Of a stretch of DNA of 64,000 nucleotides, positions 33,074 through 41,996 are shown in pieces. The stretch is from Acidobacteriota bacterium (GTDB taxonomy: Bacteria; Actinomycetota; Acidimicrobiia; Acidimicrobiales; Microtrichaceae): positions 1-64,000 of the forward strand of contig QEUP01000001.1 of NCBI GenBank assembly GCA_003577145.1. Direction: 5' to 3'. The notes below the pieces were generated by a model. The model saw only the letters and a list, made by a program, of their open reading frames with translations. It searched no databases and had not been told where the DNA came from. A program made the translations under genes and the position numbers. Each line of letters opens with the position of its first letter. Position 1 is the stretch's first letter.

Positions 33074-34564
33074 TCCGGGCCGGCGCCATCGAGGTGCCGG
33101 CTTGATCGCCACCACATGAGCGGGTGAGAGGGGAAGGCTGTCCGGCAGATGGAGGAGCAGGTCCCGCCCTTCAACTGACGCTCGGATCTGCCCGGTGCCA
33201 AGTAGATGGGCCTTGGGTACCGAGTTGGCTTCCAGCCCTTGGATGCGCACGGCTCGGCTCGATGGCGCTTCCAGGAACGTTGCGAACAAGGTGTCGCCTT
33301 TGGAGGTGAACCTCACCGGCTGGCCTTCGGTAGTGACCGATTGTGGCGCTCGCCAGGGCCGGCTCCCGAAGATGGCGTCGCCGTTGTCCTCGAGCCAGCG
33401 TCCCAGACCCAGCAACGGTGACTGCTGGCTCTCCGGGATCGTGCCGTCGGCCCGGGGCCCTATGCCGATCAGGAGGTTGCCGTTCTTCGAGACGATGTCG
33501 ACGAACATGCGAACCAGCTCCGTCTCGCTGAGGATGTCGTCAGGGGACTCGTGACGGTTCGCCCCGAAGCTGTGGCCGACACCGCGAACGGATTCCCATT
33601 TCTTCTCGGCGACGGCGGCGCGGTCCTCGTATTCAGGGGTGGTGAAGTCGCAGTGCGGTACCCGCGGCGGGGCGATCCGCCTGAACCTCGATGGCAGGAA
33701 GCGCCAGAGCCGCTCGACGCTGCCAACGAGGCCCCGCACGATCACCGCGCTGCCGGAGCCACCCGGGATCCGGGTGTTGAGCCAGCGGTCGTTGACCACG
33801 CCGTCGGGTACCGAGTTGTAGTAGTGGGCCAGCAGCCCAGCGAGATCGCCCGTGGCCGGGAAGGCGATGTCGTTCCACAGGATCGACGGCTCGTAGCGCT
33901 CTATGAGCTCCCGGAAGTGCCCCTCGATGTAGTCGGCATAGCGTCGGTCGTGGGGGACAGCCAGGATCGCATCGGCACCGGTCCGTATCACGGCTCCGTT
34001 GTAGGGCCAGTCATAGCCGCCCGAGTAGTAGAGGCCCATGCGCATTCCCGCTTGTCGCACTGCCAAGGTCAGGTCGCCGACGAGGTCACGTTCGGAGTGG
34101 TAGCTGCCCTTCGCCGGGTGCATCACATCGGTGGGCCAGAGGCAGAAGCCCTCGTGGTGCTTGGAGGTCAACACGACGTAGCGAGCGCCGGTGCGTCGGC
34201 ACAGGTCCGCCAGGGCATCCAGGTCTGCCTGTCGGGACTGGCGGTTGAAGGTCGGGATGAATCCGTCGTAGGCGAACTCGGCTCCGTAGATCTTGTCGTG
34301 ATGGTGCCTCGTCGGGCTGTCCTCGATCTGCATCGTGTTCATGTACCACTCGGCGTAGGGGTTGTTCCGGAACACGTAGGAGGGGCCGTGGTCGTGAAAC
34401 ATCGTCTGTATGTCGGGGACACGTGGGGCCCACCCCGGGACCGAGCTGAGCCCCCAGTGCAAGAACACGCCGAGCTTGGCGTCGTCGTACCAGCGCGGCA
34501 GCGGATGGAGGCGCAGCGAGTCGAAGTTCGGCTGGTACGGGAGCGGTGTCGGGTCGGGCGGCAT
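33029..34564 (-). CDS. GH29 alpha-L-fucosidase
   Basis: 511 residues from ATG at 34564. The GH29 barrel is clear: WYDDAKLGVFLHWGLSSVPG, HHEGFCLWPTDVMHP, GLYYSGGYDWPYNG and the nucleophile aspartate D232 in LWNDIAFP. FVDIVSKNGNLLIGIGPRAD matches the family's late barrel block, with a beta-sandwich C-terminus. No signal peptide is seen, so it may act on imported oligosaccharides. It is divergent from nagB, 74 bases apart. The last residues overlap the heme protein gene. Longer frames up to 34759 run antisense through the nagB start. Confidence 0.9.
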   Translation of the reverse strand: MPPDPTPLPYQPNFDSLRLHPLPRWYDDAKLGVFLHWGLSSVPGWAPRVPDIQTMFHDHGPSYVFRNNPYAEWYMNTMQIEDSPTRHHHDKIYGAEFAYDGFIPTFNRQSRQADLDALADLCRRTGARYVVLTSKHHEGFCLWPTDVMHPAKGSYHSERDLVGDLTLAVRQAGMRMGLYYSGGYDWPYNGAVIRTGADAILAVPHDRRYADYIEGHFRELIERYEPSILWNDIAFPATGDLAGLLAHYYNSVPDGVVNDRWLNTRIPGGSGSAVIVRGLVGSVERLWRFLPSRFRRIAPPRVPHCDFTTPEYEDRAAVAEKKWESVRGVGHSFGANRHESPDDILSETELVRMFVDIVSKNGNLLIGIGPRADGTIPESQQSPLLGLGRWLEDNGDAIFGSRPWRAPQSVTTEGQPVRFTSKGDTLFATFLEAPSSRAVRIQGLEANSVPKAHLLGTGQIRASVEGRDLLLHLPDSLPLSPAHVVAIKPAPRWRRPGSPNPGAHPGLAATR

Positions 34565-34638
34565 ATTGAGGTTCGGTGTCGGAGCGGCCCCAAGATCGCC
34601 CGACCGCGTCGTTGCCGCAGACTGTAGCCTCGCCCTCA

Positions 34639-35424
34639 GTGGATGTTGTGATCTGTCCCACTGCCACAGATGTTGCCGGGGTGGCGGCAGCCGAGATGGC
34701 AGGGCTGGTGCGTGCCAAGCCGGCTTGCGTGCTCGGCCTGGCCAGCGGTGAAACGCCACTGCCGACCTACGAGGAGCTGATCCGACTTCACCGTGAGGAA
34801 GGCCTCAGCTTCGCGATGGTGTCCACCTTCAACCTCGACGAGTACGTAGGGCTCGACCAGAGCGACCCTCGCTCGTACGCCGCGTTCATGCACGATCGGT
34901 TCTTCCGGCACATCGACATCGACACCTCCAGCACCCACGTTCCGGACGGGTCAGCTGAAGACCTCGATCTCGCTTGCGCCGAGTACGAGTCGGCGATCAT
35001 CGCTGTTGGAGGCATCGATCTGCAGATCCTCGGGATCGGTGCGGATGGCCACATCGGGTTCAACGAGCCGATCTCGTCGCTGGCGTCTCGTACCAGGGTC
35101 AAGGTGCTGACCGAGCAGACCCGGCAGGAGAACGCCCGCTACTTCGCGTCCCCCGACGATGTACCGCGCCTCAGCCTCACCATGGGGATCGGCACCATTC
35201 TCGAGGCCCGAGCATTGGTACTGCTCGCCACCGGTGAACACAAGGCCGATGCCGTCGCGCGGGCGATCGAGGGTCCCCTGAGCGCGATGGTCCCGGCCAG
35301 CGCCATCCAGCTTCACCGCCGGGCGATCGTCATAGTCGACGAACCTGCAGCCAGCAGGCTGGCCCTGAGCGACTACTACCGCGAGGTGACGGCCGCCAAG
35401 GCCGGGCTGGGCGCCATCGAGTAG
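34639..35424 (+). CDS. nagB: Glucosamine-6-phosphate deaminase
   Basis: 261 residues from GTG at 34639 (VDVVICPTATDVA). Family residues are present: GLASGETPLPTYEEL, D67 in NLDEYVGL, and the active-site block GIGADGHIGFNEP with D136, H138 and E143. It converts glucosamine-6-phosphate to fructose-6-phosphate and ammonia. The partner nagA is at 57990, 22 kb away, so the pathway is split. Divergent from the fucosidase, which hints at use of fucosylated, GlcNAc-containing glycans. Confidence 0.92.
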   Translation: MDVVICPTATDVAGVAAAEMAGLVRAKPACVLGLASGETPLPTYEELIRLHREEGLSFAMVSTFNLDEYVGLDQSDPRSYAAFMHDRFFRHIDIDTSSTHVPDGSAEDLDLACAEYESAIIAVGGIDLQILGIGADGHIGFNEPISSLASRTRVKVLTEQTRQENARYFASPDDVPRLSLTMGIGTILEARALVLLATGEHKADAVARAIEGPLSAMVPASAIQLHRRAIVIVDEPAASRLALSDYYREVTAAKAGLGAIE

Positions 35425-35541
35425 CCGGGCTCAGGAGCCGAGCCGATGGGCGAGGACGCCTGCTGAACCCGACGTGGTGATGTGGGCGGACCCGCGCTCA
35501 GCCAGAGGGATTCGACACCTCGCACCCGCCGCGGGCGGAGC

Positions 35542-37164
35542 TCATCGGTGTCCGGAGAGGCGTTGGCGGATCACCTCTCGTCGTTCGCGGAGCTCCTTGT
35601 AGGTGAACGCCTCGGTGCCATCAGTGAGCCCCATCGAAGCACGGATGCCGTCGAGGTCGACGGAGAACTCGTCTGGGGCGACGCCAACCTCGGAGGCGAT
35701 CTCGTCCCCGTGATGGGTGGCGAAGTAGGTCGAGATGTTGACGATCTCCTCGAAGATGTCCAGGTCAGGTGCGAGGTTGGCTATGGCCGCGTCGAGGAAG
35801 ACCATGTTCTTGACGAACAACATGAGGATCTTGGGCATGCGGGCGCCCATCGCCAGGAGTGCCTTGAGGATCTTCTGGATCTCAACGAGGAGCTCTTCTT
35901 GGGTCAGCGTGGTCGGGTCGACGACCGGCTTGTCCAACCCGAGCTCCCGGATCACGTCGCCGAGGTCCGTGTCGGGTGGTAGCGCTCCCAGGTCGCGTAG
36001 TGCCCGGAGCTGTCCTTTGACGTCGTTCATCGTGCCACCCACCAAGAGGCGAAGGAATGCGTTCCGCTCGACGGCGTTCATTCGGCCGGTTATGCCGAAG
36101 TCCAGCAGCGCAATGCGGCCGTCGGGCATCACGAAGAGGTTGCCTCCGTGAAGATCGCCGTGGAAGATGCCGTGGAGCATGCAGCCCTCCATGAAGCCGA
36201 TCATGCCGGTGCGTACGACCTTCTCGGTGTCCACGTTCGCGTTCCTCATCGCGTCGACGTCGTCGAAGAGGAATCCGTCGAGTCTCTCCATGACCAGAAC
36301 GCGGCGTGTGACCAGCTCCGGATGTGGCCGGGGGACGACGTAGCCCCGCTGGCCGAGCCTCGCGAACGACTCGGCGATGTCGAGCATGTTCTCGGCTTCC
36401 AGCCGGAAGTCCAGCTCTTCGGTGATCGTCTGGGCGAACAGCTCTACCAGAGCCGGTGGGTTCGCCAGGGCTGCAATGGGTATCCGGCCGACCAGAAACG
36501 GCGCCACCCAGGCCATCACCTTGATGTCCTCGTGCACGAGAGTGCTCACCGTCTGGCGCTGGACCTTGACGACCACCTCTTCTCCTGAGCGAAGGGTCGC
36601 CCGGTGGACCTGGGCGATCGACGCCGCGGCCAGTGGCGAGCGGTCGAAGGACGAGAAGACGTGTTCGAGGGGCCGCGCCAGATCCTCTTCGATGACGGCC
36701 CTGACCACAGCGAAGTCCTCGGCCGGCACCTGATCTCGGCACTTCTTGAACTCGTCCACGAGTGGCATGGGGAAGATGCCTTCACCGGCTGAGATGATCT
36801 GCCCCAGCTTGATGTAGGTGGGCCCGAGCCGCTCGGCGGCCACGCGGAGGCGGCGGCTCACCCCGGACTTCGAGAGGGTGTCAGCCGTGTCGGGGTCGCC
36901 ACCGTTGGCGAGCTGCCTTCTCGAGCGCCTCCGCTCGACGACCAGCCAGCCGAGCATGGCCAGCCCGATGTGCCAGGCGACCCGGAAGACCCGGAGCCCA
37001 GGGGGGAAGTGTCGGGGCCTGACCAGGTCGGGCACCTCCCGGAGGGTGGCTGACCTGATCGTCGCGAGGCTTGCGCTCCACTGGAGTTGATCCCTCTCGA
37101 CTATCCAGGGCGGGTCGGAGGTGAACGACCCGAACTGGAGATCCCGCGGTGCACCCTCGCTCAA
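35542..37164 (-). CDS. ABC1/UbiB-family atypical kinase
   Basis: 540 residues from a TTG at 37164 that has AGGGG 8 bases upstream. UbiB/ADCK motifs: the KxGQ block ERLGPTYIKLGQIIS, the alanine-rich loop LAAASIAQVHRA, VVVKVQR (ATP-site lysine), HGIFHGDLHGGNLFV and LLDFGITGRM. These proteins support quinone or isoprenoid lipid metabolism, with ATPase rather than ordinary protein-kinase activity. It follows cysQ by 53 bases on the same strand and may be the last gene of the sulfate operon, though the functions are unrelated. Confidence 0.9.
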   Translation of the reverse strand: MSEGAPRDLQFGSFTSDPPWIVERDQLQWSASLATIRSATLREVPDLVRPRHFPPGLRVFRVAWHIGLAMLGWLVVERRRSRRQLANGGDPDTADTLSKSGVSRRLRVAAERLGPTYIKLGQIISAGEGIFPMPLVDEFKKCRDQVPAEDFAVVRAVIEEDLARPLEHVFSSFDRSPLAAASIAQVHRATLRSGEEVVVKVQRQTVSTLVHEDIKVMAWVAPFLVGRIPIAALANPPALVELFAQTITEELDFRLEAENMLDIAESFARLGQRGYVVPRPHPELVTRRVLVMERLDGFLFDDVDAMRNANVDTEKVVRTGMIGFMEGCMLHGIFHGDLHGGNLFVMPDGRIALLDFGITGRMNAVERNAFLRLLVGGTMNDVKGQLRALRDLGALPPDTDLGDVIRELGLDKPVVDPTTLTQEELLVEIQKILKALLAMGARMPKILMLFVKNMVFLDAAIANLAPDLDIFEEIVNISTYFATHHGDEIASEVGVAPDEFSVDLDGIRASMGLTDGTEAFTYKELRERREVIRQRLSGHR

Positions 37165-37217
37165 TTGCTACCCCTGTGTAGATCCCGCCGTGTCGAGTCT
37201 GCCATGCGATCCCCCTG

Positions 37218-37967
37218 TCACGCTCTCGCGGCCTCGATCACTTGCTCGGCGTGCTCGGGCCGGCAGATCAGCAGATCGGGGAGGTAGGGGTCGGGACGGT
37301 TGTAGACCAAGTCGCTCCCGTCGATACGAGAGACGTGGAGGCCGGCCGCAGCGGCGACTGCCACCGGCGCGGCCGAGTCCCACTCGTACTGCCCGCCGGA
37401 GTGGGGATAGATGTCGGCGTCTCCTCGCAGGATGGACATGGCTTTGGCTCCGGCGGAGCCCATCTCGACCAACTCGGCGTCCAGAGCCTCGGCTATGCGG
37501 ATGGCTTCTGCCGGTGGGCGCGTCCGGCTGACGACGACCCTCAAGCGCTGCGGTGGCCGCGGGGGCTGCGGGGGCGCAGGGTCGGTGGCGTAGGTGACAC
37601 CGATCGCCGGTAACGACACCGCGCCGGCTGTGGGTGACCCCGACTGCACCAGCGCGACGTGGATCGCCCAATCGGTTCGGGGGACCTCGCTGAACTCGCG
37701 CGTGCCATCGAGCGGGTCGACGATCCACACACGTGGTGCCGCGAGGCGAGCGTCGTCGTCGGCCCCTTCCTCCGAGAGAACCGCATCGTCAGGGAAGGCA
37801 ACCGCAAGCTCCTCGAGGATGAACTGGTGGCTGAGGCGGTCACCTCGGTCCTTGAGCTCGCGTGGGTTGACGTCCCTGTCGGCCAACTCGGCCCGGAGCC
37901 GGAGCAGTTGCCGGCCGGCCGCCTCTGCGATGCGTGCGGCTTCGTGGTGGTCCCTGCGGTCTGCCAT
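37218..37967 (-). CDS. cysQ: 3'(2'),5'-bisphosphate nucleotidase CysQ
   Basis: 249 residues of the inositol monophosphatase fold. Metal-binding motifs: LSEEGADD, WIVDPLDGTREF (DPxDGT) and YEWDSAAPVAVAAAAGL (WDxAA). It removes the 3'-phosphate from PAP or PAPS, controlling the sulfate activation pathway encoded just upstream. The gene starts 28 bases after cysNC. Inositol phosphatase activity is possible, but the cysD-cysNC context supports CysQ. Confidence 0.92.
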   Translation of the reverse strand: MADRRDHHEAARIAEAAGRQLLRLRAELADRDVNPRELKDRGDRLSHQFILEELAVAFPDDAVLSEEGADDDARLAAPRVWIVDPLDGTREFSEVPRTDWAIHVALVQSGSPTAGAVSLPAIGVTYATDPAPPQPPRPPQRLRVVVSRTRPPAEAIRIAEALDAELVEMGSAGAKAMSILRGDADIYPHSGGQYEWDSAAPVAVAAAAGLHVSRIDGSDLVYNRPDPYLPDLLICRPEHAEQVIEAARA

Positions 37968-37995
37968 CTGCGCTCCGCTGCGGGGGATCCTCGTC

Positions 37996-39945
37996 TCACT
38001 CGGCGCTGGTGCGGCGCGGGTTCAGGTCGCCCCGTTCGACGAGGTACTCGACGATCCGGTTGACGCAAGTGGGGATGTCGTTGTCGACCGTGTCCAGGAC
38101 GAGGTCGGCGTTGGCCGGTATGTCGTAGGTCGCAGTGACGCCGGGGAACTGAGGGATCGAGCCCCGGTCGGCGGCTGCGTACAGGCCTGACGTGTCTCGT
38201 GCACGGCAGACCTCGATCGGGGCGTCGAGATGGACCTCGACGAACCGATCCGGCCCGACGAGATCGCGTGCCATGTCCCTCACGTGCTCTTTGGGCGCGA
38301 CCATCGCCATGATGCAGATCAGCCCTTGATCGTTGACGAGGCGTGCGACCTCCGACGCTCGGCGCAGGTTCTCGGAGCGCTCCTGTGACGAGAATCCGAG
38401 ATCCTTGCTGATGCCCAGCCGGAGGTTCTCGCCGTCGAGGCGAACGGTGCTGCGACCTCGGTCGAACAGGCGCCGTTCGAGCGCGGTGGCGATCGTCGAC
38501 TTGCCTGCGCCGGTGAGCCCGGTGAGCAGTATGGTCACCGCCTTCTGACCGTATCGAGCCTCGCGCTCATTGCCGGTGATCTCCGACAAGTGACGGGTGA
38601 GGTGTTCGTCGGGGGTGGCGGTCCAACCGGTTTCGTCCTCGGTGATCATGCCGGCTGCGAGGGTTGCGTTGGTCAACCGGTCTATGAGGATGAACGCGCC
38701 GGTGTGGCGGTTGCGACGGTACGGGTCGTACAGGATCTCCTGGTCCAGGGTGACGGTGCAGCGCCCTATCTCGTTCAACTCGAGCGTGGGTGCCGGCTCC
38801 GTCTCGAGTGTGTTGATGTCAACTCGGTGCTGCACCGACGACACCGCTCCGGTACTCGTCCGATTGCTCTGACGAACGAGGTACTCCTTGCCCGGGACAA
38901 GCTCCTGTTCGGCCATCCACACGATCATGGCGTCGACGTCGTGGCTGCGGGCGGGCGGATTGGCCGGGTGCACCAGCATGTCTCCTCGGGACACGTCGAG
39001 GTCCTCGGTGAGGGTGATGCTCACTGCCATCCCCGGCCCGGCCAGCTCGAGGTCGCCATCGAAGGTGACGATCCTGTCGACGTGGCTCGTCTTGCCCGAC
39101 GGGAGGACGAGCACCTCGTCGCCGGGGCGGACCACACCGGAGGCGACAGTGCCGGCATAGCCGCGGAAGTCGAGATCGGGCCTGCTGACGAGCTGAACCG
39201 GAAGGCGGAGGTCCTCGAGGTTCTGGTCGGCGACGATGGGGACGGTCTCGAGGTAATCCATGAGCGGCGGTCCCTCGAACCAGTCCATGTTCTCCCCGGG
39301 TTCGACGACCCAGTCACCGCGCAGCGCCGACATGGGTATGAAGAAGGGGTCGGTAATGCCCAAGCGCTCGCCGCACTCCATGTAGTGGTCGCGGATCTCC
39401 TCGTAGCGATCCTTGGAGTAGTCGACGAGGTCCATCTTGTTGATCGCGACGACGATGTGCTTGATGCCCAGCAACGACGCTATGTAGGAGTGTCGCTTCG
39501 TCTGGGGACGCACGCCGTTGCGCGCGTCGATCAGGATGATCGCGAGCTGGCAGTTCGATGCCCCCGTAACCATGTTGCGGGTGTACTGCTCGTGGCCGGG
39601 CGTGTCGGCGATGATGAACTTGCGGCGGGCGGTCGAGAAGTAGCGGTATGCCACATCTATGGTGATCCCCTGCTCACGTTCGGCTTTGAGCCCGTCCATC
39701 AACAGGGCCAGGTCGAGGTCCCCACCGACGGAGCCGACGGTCGCGCTGTCGGCTTCGACCGCCGCGAGTTGATCCTCGTAGATCATCTTGGAGTCGTGGA
39801 GCAACCGGCCGATGAGGGTCGACTTGCCGTCGTCCACCGACCCGCAGGTCAGGAATCGAAGGAGATCCTTCTGCTCGTGCTCCCTCAGGTAGCCGAGGAT
39901 GTCCTGGGCGATCAGATCAGACCTGTGGGCGCCCGCGGAGACCAT
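37996..39945 (-). CDS. cysNC: Bifunctional sulfate adenylyltransferase subunit 1/APS kinase
   Basis: 649 residues. The N-terminal EF-Tu-like GTPase (CysN) has GSVDDGKST (35-43), [28 protein letters not shown] and NKMD; two beta-barrel domains follow. The C-terminal 175 residues are an APS kinase (CysC) with P-loop GLTGAGKST (about 475-485), [18 protein letters not shown] and [15 protein letters not shown]. With CysD it makes APS from sulfate and ATP, using GTP, and then PAPS. The ATG at 39945 overlaps the cysD stop by one base. The fusion is common in actinobacteria. Confidence 0.96.
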   Translation of the reverse strand: MVSAGAHRSDLIAQDILGYLREHEQKDLLRFLTCGSVDDGKSTLIGRLLHDSKMIYEDQLAAVEADSATVGSVGGDLDLALLMDGLKAEREQGITIDVAYRYFSTARRKFIIADTPGHEQYTRNMVTGASNCQLAIILIDARNGVRPQTKRHSYIASLLGIKHIVVAINKMDLVDYSKDRYEEIRDHYMECGERLGITDPFFIPMSALRGDWVVEPGENMDWFEGPPLMDYLETVPIVADQNLEDLRLPVQLVSRPDLDFRGYAGTVASGVVRPGDEVLVLPSGKTSHVDRIVTFDGDLELAGPGMAVSITLTEDLDVSRGDMLVHPANPPARSHDVDAMIVWMAEQELVPGKEYLVRQSNRTSTGAVSSVQHRVDINTLETEPAPTLELNEIGRCTVTLDQEILYDPYRRNRHTGAFILIDRLTNATLAAGMITEDETGWTATPDEHLTRHLSEITGNEREARYGQKAVTILLTGLTGAGKSTIATALERRLFDRGRSTVRLDGENLRLGISKDLGFSSQERSENLRRASEVARLVNDQGLICIMAMVAPKEHVRDMARDLVGPDRFVEVHLDAPIEVCRARDTSGLYAAADRGSIPQFPGVTATYDIPANADLVLDTVDNDIPTCVNRIVEYLVERGDLNPRRTSAE

Positions 39946-40871
39946 CAGAAGTAGCCCTCCTTCTTCTTCTCCTCCATCGAGCCGGCTTGGTCGTAGTCGA
40001 TGACGCGACCCTCGCGCTCGGAACGAGTAGCGAGGAGCATCTCCTGGATGATCTCGGGGAGTGTCGACGCGTTCGACTCGACGGCCCCCGAGAGTGGGTA
40101 GCAGCCGAGCGTGCGGAATCGCACGCGCCGCATCTCGGGTTCCTCCCCCGGCTCGAACCGGAATCGCTCGTCGTCGACCATGATGAGCGTCCCGTCACGT
40201 TCGACGACGGGGCGCTGCTCTGCATAGTAGAGGGGAACGATGGGTATCTCTTGGAGCCAGATGTACTGCCAGACGTCGAGCTCGGTCCAGTTCGAGAGCG
40301 GGAAGACCCGGATCGACTCCCCGGGGTGAACCCGGGCATTGAACAGGTTCCACAGCTCCGGGCGCTGGTTCTTCGGGTCCCATCGGTGGTGCTTGTCGCG
40401 GAACGAGAACACGCGCTCCTTCGCACGTGACCTCTCCTCGTCCCGGCGGGCGCCGCCGAAGGCGGCGTCGAACCCTCCCGCGTCAAGCGCCTGCTTCAGG
40501 GCCTGGGTCTTCATGACGTCGGTGTAGTTCTTCGAGCCGTGGTCGAAGGGGTTGATGCCCTGCGCCAGGCCCTCGGGATTCGTGTGGACGAGCAGCTCGA
40601 ACCCGACCTCCTCCGCCATGCGCTCCCGGAACGAGATCATTTCCCTGAACTTCCACGTCGTGTCGACATGGAGGAGGGGGAACGGGATCTTCGCAGGGTG
40701 GAACGCCTTGCGAGCCAGGTGCAGCATGCATGACGAGTCCTTGCCGATGCTGTAGAGCATGACCGGGTTCTCGAACTCAGCAGCAACCTCTCGGATGATG
40801 TAGATGCTCTCGGCCTCTAGCTGTTGGAGATGCGTCATCCGCACTGCATCGATCACTGCGCTGCTGGTCAT
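39945..40871 (-). CDS. cysD: Sulfate adenylyltransferase subunit 2
   Basis: About 308 residues from ATG at 40871; in-frame starts at 40895 and 40898 would add 8-9. The PP-loop is [20 protein letters not shown]; further blocks are [50 protein letters not shown] and [17 protein letters not shown]. The adenylylating subunit of ATP sulfurylase; the downstream CysN partner drives it by GTP hydrolysis. No PAPS or APS reductase occurs in the window. Confidence 0.95.
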   Translation of the reverse strand: MTSSAVIDAVRMTHLQQLEAESIYIIREVAAEFENPVMLYSIGKDSSCMLHLARKAFHPAKIPFPLLHVDTTWKFREMISFRERMAEEVGFELLVHTNPEGLAQGINPFDHGSKNYTDVMKTQALKQALDAGGFDAAFGGARRDEERSRAKERVFSFRDKHHRWDPKNQRPELWNLFNARVHPGESIRVFPLSNWTELDVWQYIWLQEIPIVPLYYAEQRPVVERDGTLIMVDDERFRFEPGEEPEMRRVRFRTLGCYPLSGAVESNASTLPEIIQEMLLATRSEREGRVIDYDQAGSMEEKKKEGYF

Positions 40872-41062
40872 GGACGGTCCCGGCTTTCCTTGCATCACTT
40901 CGGCGGGTCTGCAGGGTCACTGAGGACCCATTGTGGACGATCGCGCATGTGCCGAACGAGTCGGGTCCCACCGAGTGCAGCAGAACGCATGGGCGCGACA
41001 GAGACGGTTTGCTCCGCGGTCTTCTGGGTCCGTCGTGCTGGAGAGCACACCTGAGGCGGAGC

Positions 41063-41323
41063 TCAGGCGGCGGCTTCGCCGTAGGGTTGGCCCGCCTTTC
41101 GGTAGCACTCGAGATGGTAGTGCTCCACGCGATCCCAAACCCCACCCACATACACGTTGCATATGACCTGTTGTCCGCGCTTCTTGGCCTGGAACTTGAC
41201 GCGCTCCTCGCAGTGGGAGCAGTCGACTGAGCTTCCCGCTTCGATGTTCCTGACTACCGCCCGACTCCGCCACTTCTTCTTGGGCGGTGACTTCCTCGGT
41301 CGGGTCTTGGTCTTGGTTGCCAT
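41063..41323 (-). CDS. Small zinc-ribbon-like protein
   Basis: 86 residues from ATG at 41323 (MATKTKTRPRKSPPKKKWRS). A very basic N-terminal 20 residues lead to a compact domain with CSHC, a later VICNVYV and HYHLECYRKAG, so at least four Cys and two His could hold zinc. The tail is short. It may bind nucleic acid. No known family is claimed. It lies between the sulfate operon and another small gene, all minus strand. Confidence 0.65.
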   Translation of the reverse strand: MATKTKTRPRKSPPKKKWRSRAVVRNIEAGSSVDCSHCEERVKFQAKKRGQQVICNVYVGGVWDRVEHYHLECYRKAGQPYGEAAA

Positions 41324-41395
41324 AAGAGAACCATCGGCGCTGTCGGGACTGACCTGAGTACATAGACCACTGATCACTTGGGCGGTCTGTTCCAG

Positions 41396-41779
41396 TCACT
41401 CTACGGGGCCATGACCGGATTTCGTATGCGGCCTGCGAATCGTCGCGGACCGGCCGAGGGATACCGCGGCCCGGACCAGATCCCGCACGTCGTCCTCGGA
41501 GGCTCCCTGAGCGACGAGCCGCTGAATCCTTCTCTCGAGATCGGCGGCAGCCGCCTCGTTGAATTCGCCTGCCTCGTGCAGCCAACCGGAGTTGCTGACG
41601 GCTGTCACGAGGATGAGGCAGACCGCGGCGACTGCCGTTGTCAAGCCGAAGGTGAGCGCAGCCCCGTTGTTGTCGGCGACGGAGGAGACGATCATTCCGG
41701 CTATCCCGCCGATGAACAACGCGCCCACGACCCCCTTGAATGCTCTGGGACTCATCGGGCGTCGCGTTCGAGTGGCCAT
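41396..41779 (-). CDS. Small membrane protein with SHOCT-like tail
   Basis: 127 residues from ATG at 41779 (MATRTRRPMSPRAFKG). Two hydrophobic helices (VVGALFIGGIAGMIVSSVA and LTFGLTTAVAAVCLILVTAV) are followed by a charged helix pair with LERRIQRLVAQGASEDDVRD, which resembles the short SHOCT-type helical motif. The end is basic. Function unknown. Confidence 0.65.
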   Translation of the reverse strand: MATRTRRPMSPRAFKGVVGALFIGGIAGMIVSSVADNNGAALTFGLTTAVAAVCLILVTAVSNSGWLHEAGEFNEAAAADLERRIQRLVAQGASEDDVRDLVRAAVSLGRSATIRRPHTKSGHGPVE

Positions 41780-41996
41780 CCCCAGCAGGGTTGCCGACAC
41801 TCACTCCGGAGGTGATGTGGCCCGCGGGTATGTCGTCTGTTGCTCAACTTCGATCCTCAACCTTCAATGGGCGTCCTCTGACCTGCGCTCGGCCAACCTG
41901 ACGCTCATGGGTGATGATCGTACCGGTCGATCATTCCCGTGACGCGCAGCGACCCGGCCACTGTGACCGGGTCGCTCGACTGACTGGAGTTGTCGC

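Noticed and set aside
38590-39954. 454-residue plus-strand frame
   Set aside because: Antisense shadow of cysNC; valine- and arginine-rich with no family features.
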